A stretch of DNA of 64,000 bases from Streptococcus ruminicola (GCF_011387195.1 NZ_CP046919.1:992001-1056000); one strand, 5' to 3'. Shown: positions 17,093-26,966, counted from the first letter of the stretch. Notes: generated from the letters alone by a model not told the origin. Translations and numbers: made by a program.

Positions 17093-17252
17093 GGTAAAAT
17101 CCTTTCTAATACTCAAAACGAGTATCGTGGACAAGAGTGACAACCAGATAAGTTGTGAGCGTTTTTATTGATACTTTTATTTTACCACAAAAGAGATGAA
17201 AACGTTGTAATCAAGATGAAATCCCTTTTCATCTGACGTTTTTCAAAAGAAC

Positions 17253-17268
17253 TGTTATAATGTGGTTA
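17253..17268 (+). promoter_or_regulatory. Extended -10 giving a leaderless pbp2a mRNA
   Basis: TGTTATAAT ends at 17261, 6 bases before ATG 17268, where transcription should begin. No Shine-Dalgarno exists upstream of the start. Confidence 0.55.
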
Positions 17269-19577
17269 TGACAAAATTTAAAATGATTAAAGAAAAGCTT
17301 CTTTCTTTTTTCAAATCAGAAAAAGAAGAAGTACCTTTCAAGAATCACACCAGTCAGGAAAGTGATAATGATTATCTGGCTGATGACTTAAGTGACTTTG
17401 AAACTGAAAAGACTGAGGAGCAGGCAGCTCCAACCTACCAACGTAGTAAAGGGTATCACGAAAAAGCAAAGAAGCAGCCAGCTTGGTTGCAAAAGCTTTC
17501 GCGTTTTATGCCGTCGCCTAAGAATCCTATTAGACGTTTCTGGCGTCGTTACCGAGTTGGAAAAATCTTACTCATTTTGGTTGGTATTGGTGTTTTAGCC
17601 ATTGGCTCTTACCTTTTTGCCGTTGCCAAATCAACCAATGTCTCGGATTTGCAGGACGCATTGAAGGCGACAACTGTTATTTATGATAAAGATGACAATC
17701 AAGTTGGTTCGCTTTCAGGGCAAAAAGGGACTTACGTTGAGTTAAACGCTATTAGCGATAACATGAAAAATGCGGTAATTGCAACAGAAGACCGTTCATT
17801 TTACAAAAATGGTGGTATTAATTACTCTCGTTTCTTCTTAGCTTTGTTCACCATGGGACGTTTTGGTGGTGGGTCAACCATCACGCAACAATTGGCTAAA
17901 AATGCTTATCTAAGCCAAGAACAAACGGTCACTCGTAAAGCTAAAGAATTCTTCTTAGCGATTGAATTGACCAAAAAATACAGTAAAGATGATATCTTGA
18001 CCATGTATTTGAACAATGCTTATTTTGGAAATTCGGTCTGGGGTGTCCAAGATGCCAGCCGCAAGTATTTCGGAACGGATGCTGCCAATCTGACTGTTGA
18101 ACAATCAGCCATCTTAGCTGGTATGCTGAAAGGTCCTGAGATTTATAATCCTTATTATTCTGTGGAAAATGCGACGAACCGCCGTAACACAGTTCTAGGT
18201 GTTATGGTTGATGCTGGCAAAATCACGCAAGCTGAAGCTGACCAAGCTAAGCAAGTGAATATCGCTGATGAATTGAATGATACCTATACTGGAAATTCTG
18301 ATGATTACCAATATGGTTCATACTTTGATGCGGTTATCCAAGAAGCTGAGAAAAAATACGGCTTGTCTGAAAATGATATCGTCAACAACGGCTATAAGAT
18401 TTACACAGAATTAGACCAAAACTATCAAGCAAATATGCAGGCTGTTTTTGATAACACGGCTTATTTCCCAGTGTCTGATTATGACGGTCAAACAGCCCAA
18501 GGAGCTAGTGTTGCCATGGATCCGTCAACTGGTGCGGTTCGTGGTTTGGTCGGACGTGTCAGCCCAAGTTCAGCAACTTTCCGTAGCTTTAACTACGCGA
18601 CACAAGCCTCACGAAGCCCTGGTTCAACCATTAAACCTCTAGTGGTTTACTCACCAGCTGTTGCTTCAGGTTATGCCATTACGACTGATTTACCAAATAC
18701 ACCTAGGGATTATGATGGCTATTCACCAACGAACTACGCTGGTATTGAAACAGCGGACCTTCCAATGTATCAAGCTTTGGCAAATTCATACAACATCCCA
18801 GCGGTTTACTTGCTTCATAAAATCGGTGTTAGCAAGGGAATGAGCTACGGTCAAAAATTTGGTCTTAACATGAAGAATGTTAAGGAAGAATTGGGTGTTG
18901 CCCTTGGTGGTGGTGTTACAACCAACCCACTTGAAATGGCTCAAGCTTACGCAACCTTTGCTAATGGCGGCGTGATGCCTAAAGGACATTTGATTACGAA
19001 AATTGAAAATGCCAGCGGTGATGTTATTGCAGAATTCAAGCCCTCAACCAAGCGCGTGATTAGCCAATCTGTAGCTAACAAAATGACCAGCATGATGCTT
19101 GGAACTTTCTCAAACGGTTCTGCGGTCAACGCCAATGCTTATGGTTACACAATCGCAGGTAAGACTGGGACAGTGGAAGCTAACTTCAATGCTGATTTGA
19201 CCAGTGACCAGTGGGTTATCGGTTATACGCCAGACGTGGTTATCGCACAGTGGATTGGTTATGATTCGACAGATGAAAATCACTACCTGACTGATGCAAG
19301 TTCTGGTACAGCGTCGACAATCTTTAGCGCAGTAGCCAGCAGCATTTTGCCATACACTGCAGGAACAGAATTTACCGTTGAAAATGCTTATAGCCAAAAT
19401 GGTTACGACTTGGTTTACAGCGCTAATGGTCAAACAGCCACAAGCCAATCATCAAGCTCTGATAACATCCTTGATAAGGTTCAAGAATCAGCTCAAGATG
19501 CCGGAGATAAGATTGGCCGTGCGGTTAAAGATGCTTGGGATAACTTCTCAAGTTGGTTCAACAAGCAGACTAACTAA
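17268..19577 (+). CDS. pbp2a: Bifunctional penicillin-binding protein 2A
   Basis: A 769-aa class A PBP. It has a cytoplasmic Lys/Glu-rich N-terminus, a transmembrane helix (about residues 100-120), a GT51 glycosyltransferase domain ('EDRSFYKNGGINYSR', 'GGSTITQQLAKN') and a transpeptidase domain with active-site 'SPGSTIKP', 'SYN' and 'KTGT'. It polymerises and cross-links peptidoglycan. The Ser-rich C-terminal tail is extracellular. rpmG, secE and nusG follow, the usual streptococcal order. Confidence 0.93.
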   Translation: MTKFKMIKEKLLSFFKSEKEEVPFKNHTSQESDNDYLADDLSDFETEKTEEQAAPTYQRSKGYHEKAKKQPAWLQKLSRFMPSPKNPIRRFWRRYRVGKILLILVGIGVLAIGSYLFAVAKSTNVSDLQDALKATTVIYDKDDNQVGSLSGQKGTYVELNAISDNMKNAVIATEDRSFYKNGGINYSRFFLALFTMGRFGGGSTITQQLAKNAYLSQEQTVTRKAKEFFLAIELTKKYSKDDILTMYLNNAYFGNSVWGVQDASRKYFGTDAANLTVEQSAILAGMLKGPEIYNPYYSVENATNRRNTVLGVMVDAGKITQAEADQAKQVNIADELNDTYTGNSDDYQYGSYFDAVIQEAEKKYGLSENDIVNNGYKIYTELDQNYQANMQAVFDNTAYFPVSDYDGQTAQGASVAMDPSTGAVRGLVGRVSPSSATFRSFNYATQASRSPGSTIKPLVVYSPAVASGYAITTDLPNTPRDYDGYSPTNYAGIETADLPMYQALANSYNIPAVYLLHKIGVSKGMSYGQKFGLNMKNVKEELGVALGGGVTTNPLEMAQAYATFANGGVMPKGHLITKIENASGDVIAEFKPSTKRVISQSVANKMTSMMLGTFSNGSAVNANAYGYTIAGKTGTVEANFNADLTSDQWVIGYTPDVVIAQWIGYDSTDENHYLTDASSGTASTIFSAVASSILPYTAGTEFTVENAYSQNGYDLVYSANGQTATSQSSSSDNILDKVQESAQDAGDKIGRAVKDAWDNFSSWFNKQTN

Positions 19578-19628
19578 GTCACTTGCCAAGTAGGAAAAAA
19601 CATGATAAAATAAGGTCTCGGAGGAATT

Positions 19629-19781
19629 ATGGCACAGAAAAAAGCAAGTTTAGCTTGTACAGAATGTGGAAGCCGTAACTACTCTATCGGAGTTAGTAGC
19701 AACCCCAAACCTGTACGACTAGAAGTTAATAAATATTGTAAACATTGTAAAAAATACACGCTACACAAAGAAACACGATAA
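19629..19781 (+). CDS. rpmG: 50S ribosomal protein L33
   Basis: A 50-aa protein, [18 protein letters not shown] at its start. Two CxxC pairs (CTEC and CKHC) mark the zinc-binding form of L33. GGAGG precedes the ATG. It lies in the conserved pbp2a-rpmG-secE-nusG order. Confidence 0.95.
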   Translation: MAQKKASLACTECGSRNYSIGVSSNPKPVRLEVNKYCKHCKKYTLHKETR

Positions 19782-19845
19782 TTTGTAGCGGTCATTCTCA
19801 GCTTTAGAGTAATGAGCGAGATGATAGAATAAGGAGGAGTCGCCT

Positions 19846-20022
19846 GTGGCATTCATTAAGGGAGTTTTTACGATTTTAAGTGAAACAACTTGGCCAGATC
19901 GTAAACAACGTTGGAAAGATTATATCTCTGTACTTGAATATACAGCATTCTTTACCATTGTTATTTTCATTTTCGATAAATTGCTCTCACTGGGAGTGAT
20001 GGATTTGTTAAATCGATTCTAA
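19846..20022 (+). CDS. secE: Preprotein translocase subunit SecE
   Basis: A 58-aa single-spanning membrane protein starting at GTG 19846 after AAGGAGGAG. 'ETTWPDRKQRW' is the conserved cytoplasmic motif and 'TAFFTIVIFIFDKLLSLGV' the membrane helix. It is part of SecYEG. A terminator follows, so nusG has its own promoter. Confidence 0.95.
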   Translation: MAFIKGVFTILSETTWPDRKQRWKDYISVLEYTAFFTIVIFIFDKLLSLGVMDLLNRF

Positions 20023-20025
20023 GAC

Positions 20026-20054
20026 ATAAGCTGGGTTTTGCCCAGCTTTTTTGT
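20026..20054 (+). terminator. secE terminator
   Basis: The 8-bp stem AAGCTGGG/CCCAGCTT is followed by six Ts. Confidence 0.9.
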
Positions 20055-20076
20055 GTGCACATTTGGCAGTAATTCG

Positions 20077-20148
20077 TTGACAGCGCTAGCGATTTTTCCT
20101 ATAATAAAATAAAGAAAAACACCCAAGGAGCCTTTAAGGGGCTTTTTT
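20077..20148 (+). promoter_or_regulatory. nusG consensus promoter followed by a terminator-like hairpin
   Basis: TTGACA (20077-20082), 17 bp, TATAAT (20100-20105): a perfect consensus. About 13 bases after the expected start, an 8-bp stem (20125-20132/20140-20147) merges into a T-run, right before the nusG ribosome site. It could end transcription early as an attenuator. Confidence 0.6.
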
Positions 20149-20163
20149 ATAATGGAGGAAATT

Positions 20164-20703
20164 ATGTTAGATTCTTTTGATAAAGGTTGGTTTGTGCTAC
20201 AAACTTACTCTGGTTACGAAAACAAAGTAAAAGAAACTCTTTTGCAACGTGCACAAACTTACAACATGTTGGACAACATCTTGCGTGTTGAAATCCCAAC
20301 ACAAACTGTTAACGTTGAAAAGAACGGTAAAATCAAAGAAGTTGAAGAAAATCGCTTCCCTGGTTATGTTTTGGTTGAAATGGTTATGACAGACGAAGCT
20401 TGGTTCGTTGTTCGTAACACTCCAAACGTTACTGGTTTCGTTGGTTCACACGGTAACCGTTCAAAACCAACTCCACTTTTGGAAGAAGAAATCCGTTCAA
20501 TCCTTATCTCAATGGGTCAAACTGTTGATGTTGTTGATACAAACATTAAAGCTGGTGATGTGGTTCAAATCATCGACGGTGCTTTTGCTGGTCAAGAAGG
20601 ACGTGTTGTAGAAATCGAAAACAACAAAGTTAAATTGATGATTAACATGTTTGGTACTGAAACACAAGCTGAATTGGAACTTTACCAAATCGCTGAATTG
20701 TAA
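20164..20703 (+). CDS. nusG: Transcription termination/antitermination factor NusG
   Basis: A 179-aa protein. The NGN domain ('KGWFVLQTYSGYENKVK', 'FPGYVLVEM', 'VRNTPNVTGFVG') is followed by a KOW domain ('GDVVQIIDGAFAGQEGRV'). It binds RNA polymerase and ribosomal S10 or pausing sites. The ATG at 20164 with GGAGG 6 bases before it is preferred to the upstream in-frame ATG 20152, which has no ribosome site. Confidence 0.96.
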   Translation: MLDSFDKGWFVLQTYSGYENKVKETLLQRAQTYNMLDNILRVEIPTQTVNVEKNGKIKEVEENRFPGYVLVEMVMTDEAWFVVRNTPNVTGFVGSHGNRSKPTPLLEEEIRSILISMGQTVDVVDTNIKAGDVVQIIDGAFAGQEGRVVEIENNKVKLMINMFGTETQAELELYQIAEL

Positions 20704-20709
20704 TATCAA

Positions 20710-20742
20710 AAAGCTGAGCTCTTTTAAGAGTTCAGTTTTTTA
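20710..20742 (+). terminator. nusG terminator
   Basis: The stem CTGAGCTCTT/AAGAGTTCAG (one G-U) is followed by six Ts. Confidence 0.85.
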
Positions 20743-20811
20743 GTTATTTTTGCTTTTTAAGACTAGTAAAAGTTACGGATAATGTTTATGATAAATAATT
20801 TATAATTTAAC

Positions 20812-20836
20812 TTGACATTATATATATATATATAAT
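20812..20836 (+). promoter_or_regulatory. Promoter with a (TA)8 dinucleotide spacer
   Basis: TTGACA (20812-20817) and TATAAT (20831-20836) are only 13 bp apart, and the spacer is almost wholly an eight-unit TA repeat (20819-20834). Two more units would give the optimal 17 bp. Confidence 0.6.
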
Positions 20837-20885
20837 GTATGGGAATTATTGCTTAGAAAATACTATAGTCTGGAGATGTTGTATT

Positions 20886-21368
20886 GTGAAAAAAAGCAGC
20901 GGAATGCTTGGAAAATTAGGAGGATTACTTGGAGGAGTATCTTCAATAGATTTTGCTGGAGATATTATAAAAGAAGCTGCACCTATGATTGAAAAAAGCT
21001 TAGATAGAAGATATGAGAAAAAACAAAGTCTTGTACAGCTACCCAACGTTATTGATATTGATGTAGATAAAGCAAGTAGCATTATAGAAGACACTGGTTT
21101 TAAAGTAGTTACACTTCAAGCCAAGCCAAACGTCAGATACGCCAATAATAAAAATAATGAGGTTGTGATGACAGAACCTAAAGCTGGGCCTGTTGACCCT
21201 GGTTCGCTTGTTAAAGTTTATTATGTTACCGAAGAAGTCATCAAAGAAAGTAATAAATTGAAGTTAGAACAAGCTGTAAAAGTAGAGGACTTACTGAATA
21301 CAGCACAAGCTGTAAAAAAAGCAGCAACTTCTACTTTCATGTCATACATTAACAAAGAAGATTTATAA
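20886..21368 (+). CDS. PASTA-domain protein without kinase or PBP domain
   Basis: A 160-aa protein with GTG start 20886 (GGAG about 10 bases before). The N-terminus is Gly/Leu-rich and weakly hydrophobic ('MLGKLGGLLGGVSS'), without a clear signal peptide. Residues about 50-118 form one PASTA domain ('QLPNVIDIDVDKASSIIEDTGF', 'VVMTEPKAGPVDPGSLVKVYY'). PASTA domains usually bind muropeptides when outside the cell, yet no export signal is evident. A helical tail ends the protein. Base composition is lower in GC than the neighbours, as expected of acquired DNA. Role unknown. Confidence 0.65.
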   Translation: MKKSSGMLGKLGGLLGGVSSIDFAGDIIKEAAPMIEKSLDRRYEKKQSLVQLPNVIDIDVDKASSIIEDTGFKVVTLQAKPNVRYANNKNNEVVMTEPKAGPVDPGSLVKVYYVTEEVIKESNKLKLEQAVKVEDLLNTAQAVKKAATSTFMSYINKEDL

Positions 21369-21418
21369 TATTTTAATGATTTCTTACCGTATACGTATCC
21401 TTTAGAAATTTAAATTTT

Positions 21419-21450
21419 AGCGAGAACAATTTAGTTCTTGCTTTTTTTAA
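21419..21450. terminator. Terminator after the PASTA gene
   Basis: The stem GCGAGAAC/GTTCTTGC is followed by seven Ts on the plus strand. Confidence 0.8.
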
Positions 21451-21472
21451 TCCCTATGAAATTTTCTAGTAT

Positions 21473-22189
21473 CTAATGTTTACGTCTGTGGCGTCGTGTC
21501 TCGATTTCTTCTAGGTAACCTGCGGTCATGATGCTGACAGGCAGTGCGATGATAGCAACGCCAAGGATTGACGAAATCATGGTGATTAATTTTCCGATGG
21601 CAGAGACAGCGTAAATATCTCCGTAGCCAACGGTTGTCAGAGAAATAGTTGCCCAGTAAAGGGCGTCAAAGAAATTATTAAAAGTTGTTGGCTCAACATT
21701 GAAAATGACGAGAGCTGAGATGAAAATATAAATGACAACTAAAGCACCAACAATTAACAAAGACTCTTTTTGCTTTTTAAGAACATGAATGAGCATGTTG
21801 ATGCTTCTAGAATAACGAAAGAGTTTGAATACACGAACCGTACGAATCATACGTACGATTTTGAATAATCGGAAAGTATTATTCCAAAATAGCAGAGAAG
21901 ACAAAATCGCAACAAGGTCTGTAATAGCAAGGAAAGTAAAAGGATATTTGATGAAAGAAATTTTTCCTTGCTTGAGTTTAAAGTCTGCAGTCATAAGACG
22001 TAGCACATAATCGATGATGAAAATAAGAGTGGTTACATTTTCCAGAACCGCATAAAAAGTTGAATGTGTTTTGATGGTTAAAGGAAGCAGGCTCGCAATA
22101 ATAACAATGACCATGAAAATGTCATAAATCTTTTCAACGGTGGTGACGTTTTTGGTTGGTTCAATGATGTCGTAAATTTTCTTTCTCAT
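21473..22189 (-). CDS. Voltage-gated-type potassium channel
   Basis: A 238-aa membrane protein with six predicted helices (S1-S6). S4 carries regularly spaced arginines ('RLFKIVRMIRTVRVFKLFR'), and the pore has the K+ selectivity filter 'TTVGYGD'. It would conduct K+ across the plasma membrane with possible voltage gating. The gene is monocistronic on the minus strand and divergent from the patatin gene. Confidence 0.88.
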   Translation of the reverse strand: MRKKIYDIIEPTKNVTTVEKIYDIFMVIVIIASLLPLTIKTHSTFYAVLENVTTLIFIIDYVLRLMTADFKLKQGKISFIKYPFTFLAITDLVAILSSLLFWNNTFRLFKIVRMIRTVRVFKLFRYSRSINMLIHVLKKQKESLLIVGALVVIYIFISALVIFNVEPTTFNNFFDALYWATISLTTVGYGDIYAVSAIGKLITMISSILGVAIIALPVSIMTAGYLEEIETRRHRRKH

Positions 22190-22294
22190 ATTAGCTCCTT
22201 TAGCTTGTTAGAACTATTATAACATAGCAAAAACCATCTAAATCACTCACTTTTTGATATAATAATTTACAAAATTAAAGAACGGAGGAAAGAA

Positions 22295-23137
22295 ATGTCA
22301 GTTGGTTTAGTATTAGAAGGTGGCGGCATGCGTGGGCTGTTTACGGCTGGTGTTCTAGATGCTTTTTTAGATGCTGGTATTGAAGTAGATGGTATTGTGT
22401 CAGTGTCTGCTGGAGCACTTTTTGGAGTGAACTTCTTGTCGAAACAAAAAGGTCGTGCCCTTCGTTATAATAAAAAATATGCCTCATATCCTGAGTATAT
22501 GGGACTTCGTTCTTGGCTAAAAACTGGAAATGTGGTCAATAAAGATTTCACTTATTATAAAGTTCCGATGGAGTTGGACATTTTTGATGAAAAGACTTTT
22601 GAAGAATCAGGAGTTCCCTTTTATGCAACAGTGACTAACTTGGCAACTGGGAAACCAGAATACCACAAAGTTGATAATGTCTTTGAACAAATGGAGTTGC
22701 TTCGAGCAAGTTCTGCTCTGCCGTTGGCTTCAAAAATTGTAGAGTGGAATGGCAATAAATACCTTGACGGTGGCTTGTCAGATAGCATCCCAGTTGATTT
22801 TGCTAAAAGTCTTGGTTTCGACAAAATTATTGTTGTTTTGACACGCCCGATTGATTACCGTAAAAAACCAAGCAGCGGTCGTCTTTACAAACTCTTTTAC
22901 AGAAGATATCCAAAATTTGTTGAAGTGGCTTCAAAACGTTATGAACATTACAATGCGACGGTTGAGCACATTATTGATTTGGAAAAGAATGGTGAACTCT
23001 TTGCCATTCGCCCAAGCCAAAATCTCGAAATTGGACGACTCGAAACTAATCCAGAAAAATTTGAAGAAATCTATCAAATCGGCTTAGCAGACGCCAAAGA
23101 TGATATGGCAAAATTGAAGGAATACCTAGCAAAATGA
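22295..23137 (+). CDS. Patatin-like phospholipase family protein
   Basis: A 280-aa protein with the patatin catalytic set: oxyanion motif 'GGGMRG', nucleophile serine in 'VSAGALFG' (GxSxG-like 'SVSAG') and 'DGGLSDS' with the catalytic Asp. No signal peptide, so it is probably cytoplasmic, a YjjU/RssA-type lipid hydrolase. AACGGAGGAAAG precedes the ATG and TATAAT lies just upstream. Substrate unknown. Confidence 0.88.
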   Translation: MSVGLVLEGGGMRGLFTAGVLDAFLDAGIEVDGIVSVSAGALFGVNFLSKQKGRALRYNKKYASYPEYMGLRSWLKTGNVVNKDFTYYKVPMELDIFDEKTFEESGVPFYATVTNLATGKPEYHKVDNVFEQMELLRASSALPLASKIVEWNGNKYLDGGLSDSIPVDFAKSLGFDKIIVVLTRPIDYRKKPSSGRLYKLFYRRYPKFVEVASKRYEHYNATVEHIIDLEKNGELFAIRPSQNLEIGRLETNPEKFEEIYQIGLADAKDDMAKLKEYLAK

Positions 23138-23182
23138 TAAAGTCAGATTTGTTTTGGTGTCAAACCAAGCTTATCGGCACAT

Positions 23183-23219
23183 AAAAGGCATGAAATCCCC
23201 GTGATTTCGCCTTTTTTCT
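23183..23219 (+). terminator. Terminator before leuS
   Basis: A GGC..GAAATC/GATTTC..GCC stem with a two-base bulge is followed by six Ts. Confidence 0.8.
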
Positions 23220-23272
23220 TTATTCTTTTCGTGGTATAATAGTAACCAATACTAAGAACATGGAGAAAAAAC

Positions 23273-25774
23273 ATGGCAACTTATAATCATAAAGAGATTG
23301 AGAAAAAATGGCAGGCTTTTTGGGCTGATAACCATACTTTCAAAACAGGGACTGATGCTGACAAACCAAACTTCTATGCGTTAGATATGTTCCCTTACCC
23401 ATCTGGTGCTGGTCTTCACGTAGGACACCCAGAAGGATATACTGCGACAGATATTCTTAGCCGTTTCAAACGTGCTCAAGGTTACAACGTGCTTCACCCA
23501 ATGGGTTGGGATGCATTTGGTCTTCCAGCAGAACAATACGCAATGGATACTGGTAATGACCCAGCTGAATTCACAGCTAAAAACATTGCTAACTTCAAAC
23601 GTCAAATCAACTCACTTGGTTTCTCATATGACTGGGATCGTGAAGTAAACACAACTGACCCTAACTACTACAAATGGACTCAGTGGATTTTCACAAAATT
23701 GTACGAAAAAGGTTTGGCATACGAAGCTGAAGTGCCAGTTAACTGGGTTGAAGAATTAGGTACAGCTATCGCCAACGAAGAAGTGCTTCCTGACGGAACT
23801 TCAGAACGTGGTGGTTACCCAGTTGTCCGTAAACCAATGCGTCAATGGATGCTTAAAATCACAGCTTACGCAGAACGTTTGCTTAACGACTTGGATGACC
23901 TTGATTGGCCAGAATCAATCAAAGACATGCAACGTAACTGGATTGGTAAATCAACTGGTGCTAACGTTACTTTCAAAGTTAAAGACACTGACAAAGATTT
24001 CACAGTATTTACAACTCGTCCAGATACACTATTTGGTGCAACTTACGCTGTTTTGGCTCCAGAACACCCACTTGTTGAAGCTATTACAACACCAGAACAA
24101 GCACAAGCTGTTGCGGATTACAAACACCAAGCAAGTCTTAAATCTGACCTAGCTCGTACAGACCTTGCTAAAGAAAAAACTGGTGTTTGGACTGGTAGCT
24201 ACGCTATTAACCCAGTAAATGGTAAAGAAATGCCAATCTGGATTGCTGACTATGTTCTTGTAAGCTACGGAACTGGTGCTATCATGGCTGTTCCTGCCCA
24301 CGATACACGTGACTGGGAATTTGCAAAACAATTTAACCTAGAAATCATTCCAGTTCTTGAAGGTGGAAATGTTGAAGAAGAAGCTTACACAGAAGATGGA
24401 CTTCACATCAACTCTGGCTTCCTAGATGGTCTTGATAAAGCGCAAGCTATTGACAAAATGGTCGAATGGCTTGAAGCAGAAGGTGTTGGTAACAAGAAAG
24501 TAACTTACCGTCTTCGTGACTGGCTCTTCTCACGTCAACGTTATTGGGGTGAACCAATCCCAATCATCCACTGGGAAGATGGTACAACAACAGCTGTTCC
24601 AGAAGATCAACTTCCACTTGTATTGCCAGTAACAAAAGATATCAAACCTTCAGGTACAGGTGAATCACCACTTGCTAACTTGACTGATTGGCTTGAAGTG
24701 ACTCGTGAAGACGGTGTTAAAGGTCGTCGCGAAACAAATACAATGCCACAATGGGCTGGTTCAAGCTGGTACTTCCTACGCTACATCGATCCACACAACG
24801 ATGAAAAATTGGCTGATGAAGACCTTCTTAAAGCTTGGTTGCCAGTTGATATCTACATCGGTGGTGCTGAGCACGCTGTGCTTCACTTGCTTTACGCTCG
24901 TTTCTGGCACAAATTCCTTTATGATTTAGGTGTTGTTCCAACGAAAGAACCATTCCAAAAACTCTTCAACCAAGGTATGATTTTGGGAACAAGCTACCGC
25001 GATCACCGTGGTGCCCTTGTTGCAACTGATAAAGTTGAAAAACGTGATGGTTCATTCTTCAACATCGAAACTGGTGAAGAACTTGAACAAGCGCCAGCGA
25101 AAATGTCTAAATCACTTAAAAACGTTGTTAACCCAGATGATGTGGTTGAACGTTACGGTGCTGATACACTTCGTGTATACGAAATGTTCATGGGACCACT
25201 TGATGCTTCAATCGCTTGGTCTGAAGAAGGTCTTGAAGGTTCACGTAAATTCCTCGACCGCGTATACCGCTTGTTGACAACAAAAGAAGTTGTTGCAGAA
25301 AACAACGGCAACTTGGATAAAGTTTATAACGAAACTGTCAAAGCTGTCACTGAACAACTTGAAGCAATGAAATTCAACACAGCTATCGCACAATTGATGG
25401 TATTTGTTAACGCAGCAAATAAAGAAGACAAACTCTTTGCTGATTACGCTAAAGGATTTGTACAATTGTTAGCTCCATTTGCACCACACCTTTCTGAAGA
25501 ATTGTGGCAAGAATTGACACATTCAGGTGAATCAATTTCATACGTTGCATGGCCAACATGGGACGAATCAAAACTCGTTGAAAACGACGTTGAAATTGTT
25601 ATCCAAATCAAAGGTAAAGTTCGTGCAAAACTTGTTGTACCAAAAGACTCAAGCCGTGAAGAACTTGAAAAACTTGCTCTTGCAAACGAAAAAATTCAAG
25701 CTGAAATCGCTGGTAAAGACATTATCAAAGTGATTGCGGTACCTAATAAACTTGTAAATATCGTTGTGAAATAA
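23273..25774 (+). CDS. leuS: Leucyl-tRNA synthetase
   Basis: An 833-aa class I synthetase that charges tRNA-Leu. The HIGH-type motif 'GLHVGH' and 'KMSKSLKNV' are the ATP-site motifs; the editing (CP1) domain lies between ('[22 protein letters not shown]', then '[19 protein letters not shown]'). Full length. TATAAT (23235-23240) and GGAGAA precede it. No T-box leader is present. Confidence 0.98.
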   Translation: MATYNHKEIEKKWQAFWADNHTFKTGTDADKPNFYALDMFPYPSGAGLHVGHPEGYTATDILSRFKRAQGYNVLHPMGWDAFGLPAEQYAMDTGNDPAEFTAKNIANFKRQINSLGFSYDWDREVNTTDPNYYKWTQWIFTKLYEKGLAYEAEVPVNWVEELGTAIANEEVLPDGTSERGGYPVVRKPMRQWMLKITAYAERLLNDLDDLDWPESIKDMQRNWIGKSTGANVTFKVKDTDKDFTVFTTRPDTLFGATYAVLAPEHPLVEAITTPEQAQAVADYKHQASLKSDLARTDLAKEKTGVWTGSYAINPVNGKEMPIWIADYVLVSYGTGAIMAVPAHDTRDWEFAKQFNLEIIPVLEGGNVEEEAYTEDGLHINSGFLDGLDKAQAIDKMVEWLEAEGVGNKKVTYRLRDWLFSRQRYWGEPIPIIHWEDGTTTAVPEDQLPLVLPVTKDIKPSGTGESPLANLTDWLEVTREDGVKGRRETNTMPQWAGSSWYFLRYIDPHNDEKLADEDLLKAWLPVDIYIGGAEHAVLHLLYARFWHKFLYDLGVVPTKEPFQKLFNQGMILGTSYRDHRGALVATDKVEKRDGSFFNIETGEELEQAPAKMSKSLKNVVNPDDVVERYGADTLRVYEMFMGPLDASIAWSEEGLEGSRKFLDRVYRLLTTKEVVAENNGNLDKVYNETVKAVTEQLEAMKFNTAIAQLMVFVNAANKEDKLFADYAKGFVQLLAPFAPHLSEELWQELTHSGESISYVAWPTWDESKLVENDVEIVIQIKGKVRAKLVVPKDSSREELEKLALANEKIQAEIAGKDIIKVIAVPNKLVNIVVK

Positions 25775-25788
25775 GTTTATCGATAAAT

Positions 25789-25822
25789 TTAACTCCTGTC
25801 CGTTTGGACAGGAGTTTTTTTG
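25789..25822 (+). terminator. leuS terminator
   Basis: The 11-bp perfect stem AACTCCTGTCC/GGACAGGAGTT is followed by seven Ts. Confidence 0.92.
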
Positions 25823-25864
25823 TAGTAAAAATAGTATTTAGTAAAACCTTGGTAAAATAAACAA

Positions 25865-25876
25865 GTAAACGTTTAC
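25865..25876. promoter_or_regulatory. GTAAACGTTTAC operator upstream of galM
   Basis: This 12-bp perfect palindrome has the CG centre typical of LacI-family (GalR/CcpA-type) sites. It overlaps the expected promoter of galM. Confidence 0.6.
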
Positions 25877-25931
25877 AAAGAAATTTATGAAGAGTAAAAT
25901 AAAGGTAAGACCTAAGAAAGAGGATGACAAA

Positions 25932-26966
25932 ATGAAAGTAACACAAGAAATCATTGCAACTATTGATGGTAAAAATGTTGAAAAATATTCTATTATTAAT
26001 GACAAGGATGTTCAGGTTAGTCTGCTAACTTTGGGAGCAACTTGGCAAGAATTTTTGGTGCCAGATGGAAAAGGGGAACACAAAAATATCATCATTGGTT
26101 TTGATGATCCTGCTGAATATGGCAAAAATACTTTGTGCGCTGGACAATCTATTGGTCGTGTTGCTGGACGCATTAATCATGGTCAGTTTAAACTTGATGG
26201 AAAGCTCATGCAACTTCCGCAAAATGAAAAAGGGAACACTCTTCACGGTGGTCCAAAAGGTTTTCACAAACACATTTGGCAAGCAAGTGTTGAAAATGAT
26301 ATTGACAAAGCCACTGTTGTCATGACTTACAATGCCAAAGAAAGTGTTGATGGTTTCCCTGGTGATATGCTTGTCACAGTGCGCTTTACCCTAGATAATA
26401 AAAATCGCTTTACGATTCAATACACTGGTAAAAATGGTGGTCAAGCAACGCTCTTTAATCCAACGAATCATGTGTACTTTAACCTTGGAGAAAGACAAGA
26501 TTTGACAAAACATGTCTTTACTTTGGCAGCGGACCATTATTTGGAAACGCGTGATGACCTAATTCCAACAGGAAAACTCATTGACGTTTCTGAAACAGCT
26601 TATGATTTTAGAGCTGGCCGAAATCTTGGAGATGCCATTAAGGCGACAGGCGGATTTGACGATGCCTTTTTAGTCCCAGCTTCACTTGATGCACCTTGTG
26701 GTGAGTTAAAAGATGAAGAAAGTGGCGATGCTGTTAAACTTTATTCAGACCGTAGTGCTTGGGTTGCTTACAGTATGGTTGGCATTCCTGATGGCATCTA
26801 CCCAGCGCGTGATAAGGGTAAAATGGCAAAAGAATTTGAAGCGATAGCTCTTGAAGCTCAATTCTTACCTGATGCGATTAATCATGATGGTTTTGGCGAT
26901 ATTGTCTTGCAAGCTAATGAAGAAAAGACTTACACCATTGCTTTTGAGTACTATAAAGACAATTAA
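25932..26966 (+). CDS. galM: Aldose 1-epimerase (mutarotase)
   Basis: A 344-aa cytoplasmic enzyme interconverting alpha and beta anomers of galactose and glucose. Conserved 'NTLHGGPKGFHK', 'NPTNHVYFNL' (His/Asn at the active site) and 'ALEAQFLPDAIN' with the catalytic Glu. ATG 25932 with AAAGAGG 9 bases before it is used; an earlier in-frame ATG (25887) lacks support. A single-gene unit between two terminators. Confidence 0.94.
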   Translation: MKVTQEIIATIDGKNVEKYSIINDKDVQVSLLTLGATWQEFLVPDGKGEHKNIIIGFDDPAEYGKNTLCAGQSIGRVAGRINHGQFKLDGKLMQLPQNEKGNTLHGGPKGFHKHIWQASVENDIDKATVVMTYNAKESVDGFPGDMLVTVRFTLDNKNRFTIQYTGKNGGQATLFNPTNHVYFNLGERQDLTKHVFTLAADHYLETRDDLIPTGKLIDVSETAYDFRAGRNLGDAIKATGGFDDAFLVPASLDAPCGELKDEESGDAVKLYSDRSAWVAYSMVGIPDGIYPARDKGKMAKEFEAIALEAQFLPDAINHDGFGDIVLQANEEKTYTIAFEYYKDN

